A stretch of 58,876 nt of DNA, taken from positions 1 to 58,876 of the forward strand of contig CADECW010000017.1 of NCBI GenBank assembly GCA_902825855.1. Direction: 5' to 3'. The DNA comes from an uncultured Rhodospirillales bacterium (GTDB taxonomy: Bacteria; Pseudomonadota; Alphaproteobacteria; Reyranellales; Reyranellaceae). A program made the translations under genes and the position numbers. The notes beneath the pieces were generated by a model. That model searched no databases and was not told the origin of the DNA. It saw only the letters and a list, made by a program, of their open reading frames with translations. Below are positions 34,389-43,011 of this stretch, piece by piece (position 1 is the stretch's first letter; every line of letters starts with the position of its first letter).

Positions 34389-35342
34389 ATGCAGTTCGGC
34401 TTCAACGCGCCGACCGCCGGGCCAATGTCGGCGACCGATCAATTGGTCAAGCTGGTGGTCGAGGGCGAGGCCATGGGCTTCGACTACGCCACTTTCAGCG
34501 ACCATGTCGTGATCCCGACCGACATCGAGGCGAAATACCCCTACAGCAATACCGGTGAATTCCCGGCAGGCTCGCGCGTCGAGCGGCACGAGCAGCTGAT
34601 CGAGATGGCCTTCGTCGCGGCCAAGACGAAAAAGCTGCGGCTGGTCTCATCGGTCATGGTGGTGCCGCATCGCCCCGCGGTACTGACCGCCAAGATGCTG
34701 GCGACCATTGATGTCCTCTCGAATGGCCGTTTGGTGCTTGGCATCGGCGCGGGCTGGATGAAGGAAGAGTTCGAGGCGATCCAGGCGCCTGATTTCGCGG
34801 AGCGCGGCAAGGTCACCGATGAATACATCAAGGCCTTCGTCGAGCTATGGACCAACCCCAAGCCGAAGTTCGCCGGCAAGCACGTGCGCTTCGACAACAT
34901 CCTGCTCGACCCGAAGCCGGTGCAGAAGCCGCATCCGCCGATCTGGGTCGGCGGCGAGAGCGGCCCGGCGCTGCGTCGTACGGCGCAGCTCGGCGACGCG
35001 TGGTATCCGATCGGCACCAATCCTGCCAATCCGCTGGACAGCCTTAAGCGTTTCAGGACGCAGGTCGATCGGCTGCGCAAGATGACGGTGGAGTCCGGCC
35101 GCAAGGCCGATGCCGTCGGCCTCACTTTGCGCGTCACGCAGTTCGGCGAGAACGCGCCGGCCAAGGCGGGCGACGGCGAGCGCCGACTGTTCTCGGGAAA
35201 GCCGGCCGAGCTCGCGGCCGATATCAAGGCGCTGCGCGAGGCAGGTGTCGGCTGCCTCGACTTCAACTTCGCCGGCAACACCGTCGACGCGGTGCTGGCG
35301 GAGATGCAGAAATTCAAACGGGACGTACTGTCCCTCGTGTAG
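34389..35342 (+). CDS. LLM-class F420-dependent oxidoreductase
   Basis: 317 residues in the luciferase-like (beta/alpha)8 fold. Landmarks: FSDHVVIPT (the His of the F420 pocket, about residues 36-44), VMVVPHRPAVLTAKMLATIDVLSNGRLVLGIGAGWMKEEFEA, and PIWVGGESGPALRRTAQLGDAWYP. The pattern fits the actinobacterial-type family of probable F420-dependent oxidoreductases (TIGR03619-like). It is divergent from fbiC, which makes F420 use likely. Hydride transfer to or from an unsaturated substrate is expected; the substrate is unknown. GGGAGATC precedes ATG 34389. It meets the next minus-strand gene end to end with no gap. Confidence 0.88.
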   Translation: MQFGFNAPTAGPMSATDQLVKLVVEGEAMGFDYATFSDHVVIPTDIEAKYPYSNTGEFPAGSRVERHEQLIEMAFVAAKTKKLRLVSSVMVVPHRPAVLTAKMLATIDVLSNGRLVLGIGAGWMKEEFEAIQAPDFAERGKVTDEYIKAFVELWTNPKPKFAGKHVRFDNILLDPKPVQKPHPPIWVGGESGPALRRTAQLGDAWYPIGTNPANPLDSLKRFRTQVDRLRKMTVESGRKADAVGLTLRVTQFGENAPAKAGDGERRLFSGKPAELAADIKALREAGVGCLDFNFAGNTVDAVLAEMQKFKRDVLSLV

Positions 35343-36194
35343 TCAGGCAAGCTTCGCCGCGAGCTTTGCCCAGCGGTCGAGGATCGGCAGGATCTTGTCG
35401 GACTTCTCCGAGTCGAGGCTGACGATGACGCGGACCACGCCCGCGTCCTGGTCGCGCCTGAGCTCGCTTTCGTCCTCCTTCGATTCCCAGATCGAGATCG
35501 GCAGCGAGGCGAGGTCGCGGTTGGCCTCCTTCGCCATCGCCTGGAACTTCGGGATCAGGTCGCGCACTTCCGTGTACTGCTCGCGCCGGCGCAGCGGCAT
35601 CCAGCCGTCGCCGTAGCGCACGGCGCGGCGCGCGCCGTAGGGAAAGGCGCCGCCGACCAGAATCGGCGGGTGCGGTTTCTGCACAGGCTTGGGCCAGGCC
35701 ATCATGGGATCGAACTTCACCATGTCGCCGTGATACTCGGCCTTGGACTTGGTCCAGATCACCTTCATCGCCTCGATCCGCTCGCGCACCAGCTTGTGGC
35801 GGCTTTCGAAGTCGGTGCCGTGGTTCTCCATCTCGTCCTGATTCCAGCCGTTGCCGACGCCGAACAGGAAACGGCCGCCCGATAGCTGGTCGATCGAGGC
35901 CACCGCCTTGGCGGTCTGGATCGGATCGCGCTGATTCACCAGGCAGACACCGGTGCCGACCTTCAGCTTCCTGGTGGCCGCGGCCGCAGCCGTCAGCGTC
36001 ACGAACGGGTCCATGGCGTCGTAATACTTCTTGGGCAGTTCGCCGCCGCCCGGCCATTTCGACTTGCGCGTCAGCGGGATGTGCGAATGCTCGGGCGCCC
36101 ACACCGATTCGAATCCACGCTCCTCGAGCGCCGTCGCGAGCTCCGCCGGAGTCATGGAGTAGTCGGTGAAGAACATCGCCGCGCCGATATGCAT
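35343..36194 (-). CDS. LLM-class F420-dependent oxidoreductase
   Basis: 283 residues. Fold landmarks: SVWAPEHSHIPLTRKS (pocket His), KAVASIDQLSGGRFLFGVGNGWNQDEMENHG, and PILVGGAFPYGARRAVRYGDGWMP. It is a close paralogue of the gene at 37148-38002 (shared layout from the ALE.RGF.S...PEH.HIP..RK start through GGELPK.Y), so the pair arose by duplication. AGGAGG precedes ATG 36194. It is the last gene of a run gnd - LLM - LLM - LLM on the minus strand. Cofactor (F420 rather than FMN) is inferred from family and neighbourhood. Confidence 0.87.
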   Translation of the reverse strand: MHIGAAMFFTDYSMTPAELATALEERGFESVWAPEHSHIPLTRKSKWPGGGELPKKYYDAMDPFVTLTAAAAATRKLKVGTGVCLVNQRDPIQTAKAVASIDQLSGGRFLFGVGNGWNQDEMENHGTDFESRHKLVRERIEAMKVIWTKSKAEYHGDMVKFDPMMAWPKPVQKPHPPILVGGAFPYGARRAVRYGDGWMPLRRREQYTEVRDLIPKFQAMAKEANRDLASLPISIWESKEDESELRRDQDAGVVRVIVSLDSEKSDKILPILDRWAKLAAKLA

Positions 36195-36203
36195 CGTTTC
36201 CTC

Positions 36204-37151
36204 CTAGGCTGCCGCCTTCGCCTTCTTGGGCCACCGCGCCTCGACCTGGGGCAGCACCTTGTCGATGAGCTTCCTGGTCTGGGCGATGATCGCATCGCCA
36301 TCGGGCCCGACGGGCCGCAGGATGAACTTCTCGACGCCGACGGCCACGTATTCGGCGACCCGATCGAGGATCACCTTCTCGTCGCCGATGGCGAAATAGC
36401 CCGACGGATCACGCCCCGTCCGCTTCTGATAGGCGGCCATGGCGCCCGACAGGACGCTGTCATTCGGGCTGCCGAAATAGAATGGAAAGGCTGCGCCGTA
36501 ATGGTCCTCGTCGATGGTACGGCCGGCCTCGACCGTCGCCTGCTTGATGGCGGCAACGACCTTGCCGACCGCGTCGGGAAGCTCGGCGCCGGACTGCCAG
36601 CCGGTGCCGTAGCGCGCGGTGCGCCGGATCGCGGCGTCCGACGAGCCGCCGATCCACATCGGCAGGTCGGGCTGCACCGGCTTGGGCGCGATCGACGCGC
36701 CGCTCAGCTTGTAGTGCCGGCCTTCGAAGTCGACGCTGTCCTCGCGCCACAGCCGGGCGATGATCTGCAGCGATTCGTCCGTGCGTCGCCCGCGCGTTTT
36801 GGTGTCGATGTCGAGCGCCTCCCACTCCGGGCCGAGCGGGCTGCCGATGCCGAAGCCCGGCAGCAAACGACCCTCCGAGAGCACATCGATCGTGGCGCAC
36901 TGCTTGGCCAGCAGCACGGGGTCGCGCAGCGCCAGCGAGACCACGTTCATGCCGAAGCGCAGGCGGCGCGTGCGGCCGGCGAGCGCCGCCATCACCGCCA
37001 TGCATTCGAGGATCGGCTGTTTGCTGACCAGCCGGTCGGTCTGCCAAAGCGAATCGACGCCGCCCGCCTCGCACAGGTCGACCCAGCGCCAATAGTCGCT
37101 CGCCCCAGCGAAGGGGAACTCCATCAGGCCGAGGCCGATGGCGACGGTCAT
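36204..37151 (-). CDS. LLM-class F420-dependent oxidoreductase
   Basis: 315 residues. Landmarks: SLWQTDRLVSKQPILECM (the usual His is replaced by Arg in TDR), QCATIDVLSEGRLLPGFGIGSPLGPEWEA, and PMWIGGSSDAAIRRTARYGTGWQ. It differs in detail from its two flanking paralogues. ATG 37151 overlaps the stop of the upstream LLM gene (ATGA), so the two are co-translated. The same frame continues open upstream to 37565, but that part is the neighbour read out of frame. The TDR motif in place of S/EDH suggests a different subfamily or an altered cofactor pocket. Confidence 0.86.
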   Translation of the reverse strand: MTVAIGLGLMEFPFAGASDYWRWVDLCEAGGVDSLWQTDRLVSKQPILECMAVMAALAGRTRRLRFGMNVVSLALRDPVLLAKQCATIDVLSEGRLLPGFGIGSPLGPEWEALDIDTKTRGRRTDESLQIIARLWREDSVDFEGRHYKLSGASIAPKPVQPDLPMWIGGSSDAAIRRTARYGTGWQSGAELPDAVGKVVAAIKQATVEAGRTIDEDHYGAAFPFYFGSPNDSVLSGAMAAYQKRTGRDPSGYFAIGDEKVILDRVAEYVAVGVEKFILRPVGPDGDAIIAQTRKLIDKVLPQVEARWPKKAKAAA

Positions 37152-38002
37152 GCGGCCAAGGCCAACTTGGCGAGCGGCGCGATCTTGTCGAGATAGCGCA
37201 GGATCTCGTCCCGGCTTTCGTCGGGGATCGCCAGCAGCGCGCTCTGGATGCCGCCGGCCTTGTCGTAGCTCTCCAGCATCTTGGCGTCGTTGGCTGCGCC
37301 GAACACGATGGTGGTGATGGTCGACGGATCGCGTCCCGCCTTCTCCGCCATCTCGTGCAGATGCGCGACACCCTTCACGACATCGAAGCCGCCGCGCGGA
37401 CGCGGGAACCAGCCGTCGCAGTATTCGATGACACGGCGCAGCGTATGGTCGGTCTCGCCGCCCAGGATGACCGGCGGATGCGGCTTCTGCGCCGGCTTGG
37501 GCCACGACCAGACGCGGTCGAACTTCACGAACTCGCCGTCGTACGAGGCCTCGTCCTTCGTCCACAGTTCCTTCATCGCCAGCACATGCTCGCGCATCTG
37601 TTTGAAGCGTGTCTGGTACTTCGCGCCGTGGTTCTCCATCTCCTCGACGTTCCAGCCGCCGCCGATGCCGAAGATGAAGCGCCCGCCCGAAAGCTGATCG
37701 AGCGAAGCGATGGCCTTGGCGGTCACGATCGGCTCGTGCTGCGGTACCAGCAGGATGCCGGTGCCGAGCTTGAGCTTCTTGGTCGCCGCGGCCGCGAAGC
37801 TCAGCGCCACGAACGGATCGTGGGTGTGCGAATAGCGCTTCGGCAGCTCACCGCCAGTCGGGAAGGGCGTCTTTCGGCTGGCCGGGATATGGGTGTGCTC
37901 GGGCACGAACAGCGAATCGAAGCCGCGGTCCTCGAGGGCCCGCGCCAGTTCCGCTATGTTGATTCCGTAGTCGGCTGGAAAATAGAAGGCGCCAACACGC
38001 AT
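37148..38002 (-). CDS. LLM-class F420-dependent oxidoreductase
   Basis: 284 residues. Landmarks: SLFVPEHTHIPASRKT, KAIASLDQLSGGRFIFGIGGGWNVEEMENHG, PVILGGETDHTLRRVIEYCDGWFP. Paralogue of the gene at 35343-36194. GAGGAGG lies about 8 bases before ATG 38002. It follows gnd by 16 bases on the same strand. The stop overlaps the next LLM start. F420 use is likely because the F420 operon is 6 kb away and the family is mostly F420-linked; the substrate is unknown. Confidence 0.87.
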   Translation of the reverse strand: MRVGAFYFPADYGINIAELARALEDRGFDSLFVPEHTHIPASRKTPFPTGGELPKRYSHTHDPFVALSFAAAATKKLKLGTGILLVPQHEPIVTAKAIASLDQLSGGRFIFGIGGGWNVEEMENHGAKYQTRFKQMREHVLAMKELWTKDEASYDGEFVKFDRVWSWPKPAQKPHPPVILGGETDHTLRRVIEYCDGWFPRPRGGFDVVKGVAHLHEMAEKAGRDPSTITTIVFGAANDAKMLESYDKAGGIQSALLAIPDESRDEILRYLDKIAPLAKLALAA

Positions 38003-38018
38003 CGCAGACCTCCTCTAG

Positions 38019-39005
38019 CTATTTCTTCGGTGCTTCGACGTGACCTCCGAAGCCCAGTCGCATCGCCGACAGCACCTTCTCGGCAAACGTATGATCCTGA
38101 CGCGAGCGAAAGCGCACGAACAGCGACGCCGCCAGGACATCGGCCGGCACAGCTTCCTCGATGGCGGCCTCGATCGTCCAGCGCCCTTCGCCGCTGTCGT
38201 CGACATGGCCAGAGAAGCCTTCGAGCTGCGGGCTCTTGGCCAGCGCGCTCGCCGTCAGGTCGAGCAGCCAGGACGTGACCACGCTGCCGCGCCGCCAGAC
38301 TTCGGCGACGTCGGCAAGATTGAGGTCATAGCGCTCGTCGGACGGCAGCTTGGCCGAAGCCCGGTTGCGCATGATGTCGAAGCCCTCGGCAAAGGCCTGC
38401 ATCATGCCGTACTCGATGCCGTTATGGATCATCTTGACGAAATGACCGGCGCCGACCGGGCCGGCATGGATGTAGCCCTGCTCGGCTCGCGGATCGAGCT
38501 TCTCGCCCTCCCGCTCCTTCGTACGTTCGACGGAACCCAGTCCCGGCGCCAGCGCCGAGAAGATCGGGTCGAGCCGGTTCACCACGTCGGTGTCGCCGCC
38601 GATCATCAGGCAGTAGCCGCGCTGCAGGCCCCACACGCCGCCTGACGTGCCGACGTCCAGGTACTTGATGCCCTTGGGCGCCAGCTCTCGGGCGCGGCGC
38701 ACGTCATCTTTGAAATTGGTGTTGCCGCCGTCGATGATGGCGTCGCCCGGCTTCATCAGGCCGGCAAGTTGCCTGATCGTCTCTTCGGTGATCTTGCCGG
38801 CGGGCAGCATCACCCACACGGTGCGCGGCATCTGCAGGGCCTCGACCATGCCCGCGAGCGAGGTGACCGCGGTGGCGCCGTCCTTGGCCAGAGCCGCGCC
38901 GGGAGCAGGATCGGCATCGTAGACCACGCAGGAGTGACCCGCGCGCGTCAAACGACGCACGATGTTGCCGCCCATCCGTCCGAGGCCAATGACACCGATC
39001 TGCAT
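38019..39005 (-). CDS. gnd: 6-phosphogluconate dehydrogenase, decarboxylating (short YqeC/GndA type)
   Basis: 328 residues, the short form of the family. Rossmann start [19 protein letters not shown]; substrate-binding [13 protein letters not shown] and [21 protein letters not shown]; catalytic Lys in [16 protein letters not shown]. It converts 6-phosphogluconate to ribulose-5-phosphate and CO2, usually with NAD+ in the short type. With fgd, 10 kb away, it forms an oxidative pentose-phosphate branch whose first electrons go to F420. No lactonase gene is seen. It heads an operon with three LLM genes. A strong hairpin covers its probable ribosome-binding site (see that entry). Confidence 0.92.
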   Translation of the reverse strand: MQIGVIGLGRMGGNIVRRLTRAGHSCVVYDADPAPGAALAKDGATAVTSLAGMVEALQMPRTVWVMLPAGKITEETIRQLAGLMKPGDAIIDGGNTNFKDDVRRARELAPKGIKYLDVGTSGGVWGLQRGYCLMIGGDTDVVNRLDPIFSALAPGLGSVERTKEREGEKLDPRAEQGYIHAGPVGAGHFVKMIHNGIEYGMMQAFAEGFDIMRNRASAKLPSDERYDLNLADVAEVWRRGSVVTSWLLDLTASALAKSPQLEGFSGHVDDSGEGRWTIEAAIEEAVPADVLAASLFVRFRSRQDHTFAEKVLSAMRLGFGGHVEAPKK

Positions 39006-39010
39006 CTGCC

Positions 39011-39040
39011 GTCCGTCCCCCCGGTGTGCGGGGGACGGAC
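39011..39040. promoter_or_regulatory. Hairpin over the gnd ribosome-binding site
   Basis: GTCCGTCCCCC (39011-39021) and GGGGGACGGAC (39030-39040) pair perfectly over 11 bases around an 8-base loop. On the minus strand the stem ends 5 bases before the gnd ATG (39005), so the purine-rich stretch that should act as Shine-Dalgarno lies in the stem. It also lies 19 bases after the stop of the upstream binding-protein gene. It could attenuate gnd translation or end the upstream message. Confidence 0.55.
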
Positions 39041-39058
39041 TTGGGCCGAACCCCCGGG

Positions 39059-40201
39059 CTATTTCACCTCAACGATGTCGGCCACGCCGACCTTCTTGTC
39101 CAGCACCGTCTGCAGGACGACGAAGCGGCCCGCGGAATTATTGTCGTCGAAGGTTACGGTTTTGCCCATGACGTTGACGAAGGTCATCTTCTTGATGGCG
39201 TTCTTGATGCCTTCGCCGTCGCTGCACTTACAGTCGGTGATCGCCTGCGCAATGATGCGGATGGCGTCGTAACCGCCCCAGGTCTGCAGGTAGGGCTCGG
39301 ACTTGTATTTCGCCTTGATCTTCTCGACGAATGCCTTGTTCTGCGGTGCATCGATGGTCGAGTTGTAGGTCCAGGCGCTGATCGACTTCTCCATGCCGCC
39401 AGCCTCGATGATCGGCTGGTTGCGGCCTCCGAGCTCGATGCGGCCGGTGTAGGGGATCCTCACGCCGAGCTGCATGGCCTGGCGCAGGAAGTTGATGGAA
39501 TCGCCGCCGACCTGGAAGGTGGCGATGGCGTCGGGGCGGCGCTGCTGGAGCCGCGTCAGGATGCTGGTGAAGTCCGGCGCATTCTGCGGATGGAAGTCGG
39601 TCGATACGACCTGCACGCCTGCCTTCTCGGCCACCGCCTTGAACGCGTCGGCGCCGCCGCGGCCGAAGTCGGTGTCCTCGCCGACGATCGCCACGGTCTT
39701 CCACTGCTTCTTGTTGCCGAGATAGATGCCGAGCGCCTCCATCATCGCGCTGTCCGACGGGCTGATGCGGAACGAGTACTCGTTGCGCCCCGGCCCGGCG
39801 AGTGCGGTGATCTGCGGGTTGGAGGCGATGCCGGTGATCATCGGGATCTTGGCGTCGGCCACGATCTTCATGCTGGCGAGGTGGGCCGAGCTGCAATGCG
39901 CGCCCTCGATCGCGACCACCTTGGCTTCGACCAGCTTGTTGGCGACGTTGACCGCCTCGGACGGGTTGCACTTGTTGTCGAGCACCATCAGCTCGATCTT
40001 GCGACCGCCGAGAAGCCCGCCGGCGGCATTGATCTCCTCGACGGCGAGATTGACGCCCCACATTTCCCACTCCGACGCCACCGCGGCGACGCCGGTCTGC
40101 GGCGTCGACACGCCGATCACGATCGGCGGCTGCTGCGCGCCCGCCTGAGACATGCCCCAAAGCGCAGCGATAGCGGTCGCCGCCAGGATCCTCGCCCTCA
40201 T
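39059..40201 (-). CDS. Liv-type periplasmic solute-binding protein (Peripla_BP_6)
   Basis: 380 residues. A Sec signal ([22 protein letters not shown], cleavage before QQPP) precedes a type I binding-protein domain: [35 protein letters not shown], then [15 protein letters not shown]. It probably supplies the divergent livHMGF genes (41186-44533), which lack their own binding protein. GGAGGGAAG precedes ATG 40201. The start overlaps the stop of the IclR gene (ATGA), tying regulator and sensor-type protein to one transcript. The ligand is unknown; hydantoinase genes downstream of the permeases hint at a cyclic ureide or amide. Confidence 0.92.
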   Translation of the reverse strand: MRARILAATAIAALWGMSQAGAQQPPIVIGVSTPQTGVAAVASEWEMWGVNLAVEEINAAGGLLGGRKIELMVLDNKCNPSEAVNVANKLVEAKVVAIEGAHCSSAHLASMKIVADAKIPMITGIASNPQITALAGPGRNEYSFRISPSDSAMMEALGIYLGNKKQWKTVAIVGEDTDFGRGGADAFKAVAEKAGVQVVSTDFHPQNAPDFTSILTRLQQRRPDAIATFQVGGDSINFLRQAMQLGVRIPYTGRIELGGRNQPIIEAGGMEKSISAWTYNSTIDAPQNKAFVEKIKAKYKSEPYLQTWGGYDAIRIIAQAITDCKCSDGEGIKNAIKKMTFVNVMGKTVTFDDNNSAGRFVVLQTVLDKKVGVADIVEVK

Positions 40202-41076
40202 TTCTTCCCTCCGTTGCGCTCCCCGAGCGTAGTCAAACGCATAGCAGGCGGCGTGCCAAGCTCGCCGGCCCCCAGCGTGCGCGAGATGCGCAGCGCCGCC
40301 GCCGTCACCAGGGGAATGCTTCCCTGCAGGGTCAGGCCGCTTTCGAGATATTTGGGAAAGGCCACGCTCAGTGCGGCCACGACTGTGCCGGCACGATCGG
40401 TGATCGGCGCACCGACCGACAGGACGCCCGGAATGTTCTCCTCGACGACGGTCGCGTAGCCCTGTCGCCTGACCCTGGCCAGCGAGGCGATCAGCGCCGC
40501 GGGGTCGGTGATCGTGTGCGGCGTGATGCCGAGGAGCTTGCGATGGCCCAGGAGCTTGCGCGCTTCGCCATCATCGAGCGAGGCCAGCAGCACCTTGCCG
40601 GCCGCCGTGCTGTGGAGCGGCATCTCGCTGCCGATGCTGACCCGGATGGCGAGGCCGTCGGCCTGCACGGCCAGCAGGTAGATGGCGCGACCGGAGCGCA
40701 ATATCGAAATGAAGCCGTTGAGATGGTGTTCCTGCGCCAGCCGATCGAGCTCGCGGCGCGCCGTGACGATATAGTCGACACCACGCTCGCCGCTCGCCCC
40801 CAGGATCATCGAGCGGTGACCCAGCCGATAGCGCGAGGTTTCGACGTTCTTCTCGATGTAGCCGCGGACGGCGAGCGACGACACCAGCCGCTGCACGATG
40901 GTCGGGCTGAGCTCGAGCCGTCGCGCCAGCTCGCGCACGCCGATGTCGCCATTCTCGGCCTCGATCATCTCCAGGATGTCGAGCCCGCGCTCCAGCGACT
41001 GCGAGCCCGAACGCGTCGGGCGTGGTCCGGTAATGGTGCTGCGGGTCCCTGCCCGCTGTTCCGAATATCGGTACAT
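40198..41076 (-). CDS. IclR-family transcriptional regulator
   Basis: 292 residues from ATG 41076; the frame is open to 41187 but the extra part lacks family character, and no clear ribosome-binding site is seen. An N-terminal winged helix (SQSLERGLDILEMIEAENGDIGVRELARRLELSPTIVQRLVSSLAVRGYI) precedes an IclR effector domain (SEMPLHSTAAGKVLLASL, then GYATVVEENIPGVLSVGAPI). IclR proteins bind small acids or aromatics and switch catabolic operons. It is divergent from livHMGF-hyuAB and co-transcribed with the cognate binding protein, so it most likely controls both directions. Confidence 0.92.
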   Translation of the reverse strand: MYRYSEQRAGTRSTITGPRPTRSGSQSLERGLDILEMIEAENGDIGVRELARRLELSPTIVQRLVSSLAVRGYIEKNVETSRYRLGHRSMILGASGERGVDYIVTARRELDRLAQEHHLNGFISILRSGRAIYLLAVQADGLAIRVSIGSEMPLHSTAAGKVLLASLDDGEARKLLGHRKLLGITPHTITDPAALIASLARVRRQGYATVVEENIPGVLSVGAPITDRAGTVVAALSVAFPKYLESGLTLQGSIPLVTAAALRISRTLGAGELGTPPAMRLTTLGERNGGKK

Positions 41077-41185
41077 CGTTGCGATAGTTGCACGTTCGCA
41101 GGATTCTTGATTATCTGTCAACGCACATCGGCCACGGTCGCGTCCGCGCTCTTGGTGGTCCAGGAATTGCAACGCCGCGAGCCTC
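41077..41185. promoter_or_regulatory. Divergent promoter region between IclR and livH, with candidate operator
   Basis: The 109-base gap is locally AT-richer (TTCTTGATTATCTGTCAA). TGCGA (41080-41084) and TCGCA (41096-41100) form an inverted repeat with an 11-base spacer directly upstream of the IclR start, a plausible autoregulatory operator. The pattern is seen; the function is inferred. Confidence 0.35.
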
Positions 41186-42073
41186 ATGACAGTCGACGCC
41201 GTCTACCTTCTCCAGCTCACGTTGAACGGCATCACGCTCGGACTGATCTACGCCCTGATCGCAGTCGGCCTGTCGCTGATCTTCGGTGTGATGGAGATCA
41301 TCAACTTCGCGCACGGCGAGCTGCTGATGCTCGGCGCCTACGCCATGACCTTCGCGCTTCCGGTGATCGGGCTGCTCTACTGGCCGTCGCTGGCCGTCGC
41401 CATCCTGGCGATCATGCTGGTCGGGTTGGCGATCTACGAAGTGCTGCTGGCGCGGCTCAGGCCCGACGAGTTCGAGCGCTCTATCCTGATCACGCTCGGC
41501 CTCTCGATCATCATCATCCACGTGATGCAGTACTTCTTCACCGCGACGCCGCGCATGGTCGACACGCAGTACGGCTTCGAGGGTGTATCGATCGGCTCGA
41601 TCCGCATCACCTGGACGCGCATCATCGGCGCCGGAGCCGCCGCCGTTGCCTTCGGCGGCCTCTACCTCGTGCTGCGCCACACCCAGTTCGGCCGCGCCAT
41701 GCGCGCCATCGCCCAGAACCGCGAGGCGGCGCTGATGGTCGGCATCCGGCCGCGCGTCGTCGCGCGCAACGCCGTCGTGCTGGCAGCGGGCCTCTGCGGG
41801 CTCGCCGGTGCGGCGATCTCGCCGATCCAGCTGGTGACGCCCTACATGGGCCAGTTCCTGATCTTCAAGGCCTTCGCCCTGGTGATCATCGGCGGCCTCG
41901 GCAACATCCCGGGCGCCATCGTCGCGGCGATCGGGCTCGGCCTGATCGAAAGCTGGATCGGCGGCTTCTACGAGATCGTCTGGCAGGAGGCAGCGGTCTT
42001 CGTGATCATGATCGGCGTCCTGTTCGTGCGGCCCGACGGCCTGTTCAAGCGCGGCGGCATGCGGGTCGGATGA
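41186..42073 (+). CDS. livH: Liv-type ABC transporter permease (LivH)
   Basis: 295 residues, about eight hydrophobic segments. It begins with the family start LLQLTLNGITLGLIYALIAVGLSLIFGVMEIINFAHGE, and the ATPase contact loop reads AMRAIAQNREAALMVGI. It is the first gene of livH-livM-livG-livF-hyuA-hyuB, all on the plus strand with overlapping ends. The binding protein is encoded on the other side of the divergent IclR region. The imported compound is unknown, but its route runs straight into the hydantoinase subunits. Confidence 0.93.
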   Translation: MTVDAVYLLQLTLNGITLGLIYALIAVGLSLIFGVMEIINFAHGELLMLGAYAMTFALPVIGLLYWPSLAVAILAIMLVGLAIYEVLLARLRPDEFERSILITLGLSIIIIHVMQYFFTATPRMVDTQYGFEGVSIGSIRITWTRIIGAGAAAVAFGGLYLVLRHTQFGRAMRAIAQNREAALMVGIRPRVVARNAVVLAAGLCGLAGAAISPIQLVTPYMGQFLIFKAFALVIIGGLGNIPGAIVAAIGLGLIESWIGGFYEIVWQEAAVFVIMIGVLFVRPDGLFKRGGMRVG

Positions 42074-43011
42074 AGCTCGCCATCGCCCTGCTGGCGGCGC
42101 TTGCCTTTGCCGCCCTGCCGCTCGTGACGTCGTCGAACTACGTCGTCGGCATCGGCATCTCCGCGTTGATCTTCACCGTGGCGGCGGCGGCGTTGAACCT
42201 GATCTACGGCTTCACCGGCCTCCTGTCGTTCGCCCAGCTCGGCTTCTGGGGAATCGGCGGCTACGCGACCGCGCTCACCGTCGTCACCTTCGGCGGCAAT
42301 TTCTGGTGGGGCGTGGTGTGGGCAGCACTGGTCAATGCCGTGGTGGCGCTGGCGATCGGCTATCCGACCTTGCGCACCAACCGCCATGCCTTCGTCATCG
42401 TCACCCTGACCTTCGCGCTGCTGGTCACGCTGATCGCGCGTGACTGGGTCGACCTCACGCGCGGCCCGCTCGGCATCCCCAACCTGCCGAAGCCATCAGC
42501 CTTTGGCCACCACTTCGCCACCACCGGCCAGTTCTACTGGGTGGCCTGGGGCTTCTCAGTGGCGATGCTCGGCTTCCTCTATGCGCTCTGCAGCTCGCGC
42601 ATCGGCCGAACGCTGGTCGCGATCAAGCAGAACGAGCCGTTGGTACGCGCCCAGGGCATCTCGCCGATGCCCTACAAGCTCTCGGCTTTCGCCATCAGCG
42701 CCGCCGTCACCGGGGCAGCGGGCGGCGTCTACACCTTCCATCTCGGTATCATCGACCCGCTGTTCCTCGACTTCTACTACATGCAGACCTTCCTGATCAT
42801 CGTGATCATCGGCGGCGCGGGAAGCTTCTGGGGCGTCGTCGCGGCCGGGATCGCGCTCTCCGCCCTGCCCGAAGTGCTGCGCTTCTCGGCCGACTTCCGC
42901 ATGATCATCTACGGCGTCATTCTGGTGGTCGCCATGTTCGTCATGCCGTCGGGCGTGGCGGGCTGGCTGCGCGAACGCCAGATCGCCCGCATGCGCGAGC
43001 ACCTGCGATGA
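42070..43011 (+). CDS. livM: Liv-type ABC transporter permease (LivM)
   Basis: 313 residues from ATG 42070, which overlaps the livH stop (ATGA). Family landmarks: ALNLIYGFTGLLSFAQLGFWGIGGYATAL, the contact loop LVAIKQNEPLVRAQGISPMPYKL, and IIVIIGGAGSFWGVVAAGI. It pairs with LivH to form the membrane channel. Unlike the other Liv set in this window, the permease here is not fused to its ATPase. Confidence 0.93.
   Translation: MKLAIALLAALAFAALPLVTSSNYVVGIGISALIFTVAAAALNLIYGFTGLLSFAQLGFWGIGGYATALTVVTFGGNFWWGVVWAALVNAVVALAIGYPTLRTNRHAFVIVTLTFALLVTLIARDWVDLTRGPLGIPNLPKPSAFGHHFATTGQFYWVAWGFSVAMLGFLYALCSSRIGRTLVAIKQNEPLVRAQGISPMPYKLSAFAISAAVTGAAGGVYTFHLGIIDPLFLDFYYMQTFLIIVIIGGAGSFWGVVAAGIALSALPEVLRFSADFRMIIYGVILVVAMFVMPSGVAGWLRERQIARMREHLR

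Noticed and set aside
41077..41187. 37-residue N-terminal extension of the IclR regulator
   Set aside because: It lies in the divergent promoter region, is not IclR-like, and would overlap the livH start.
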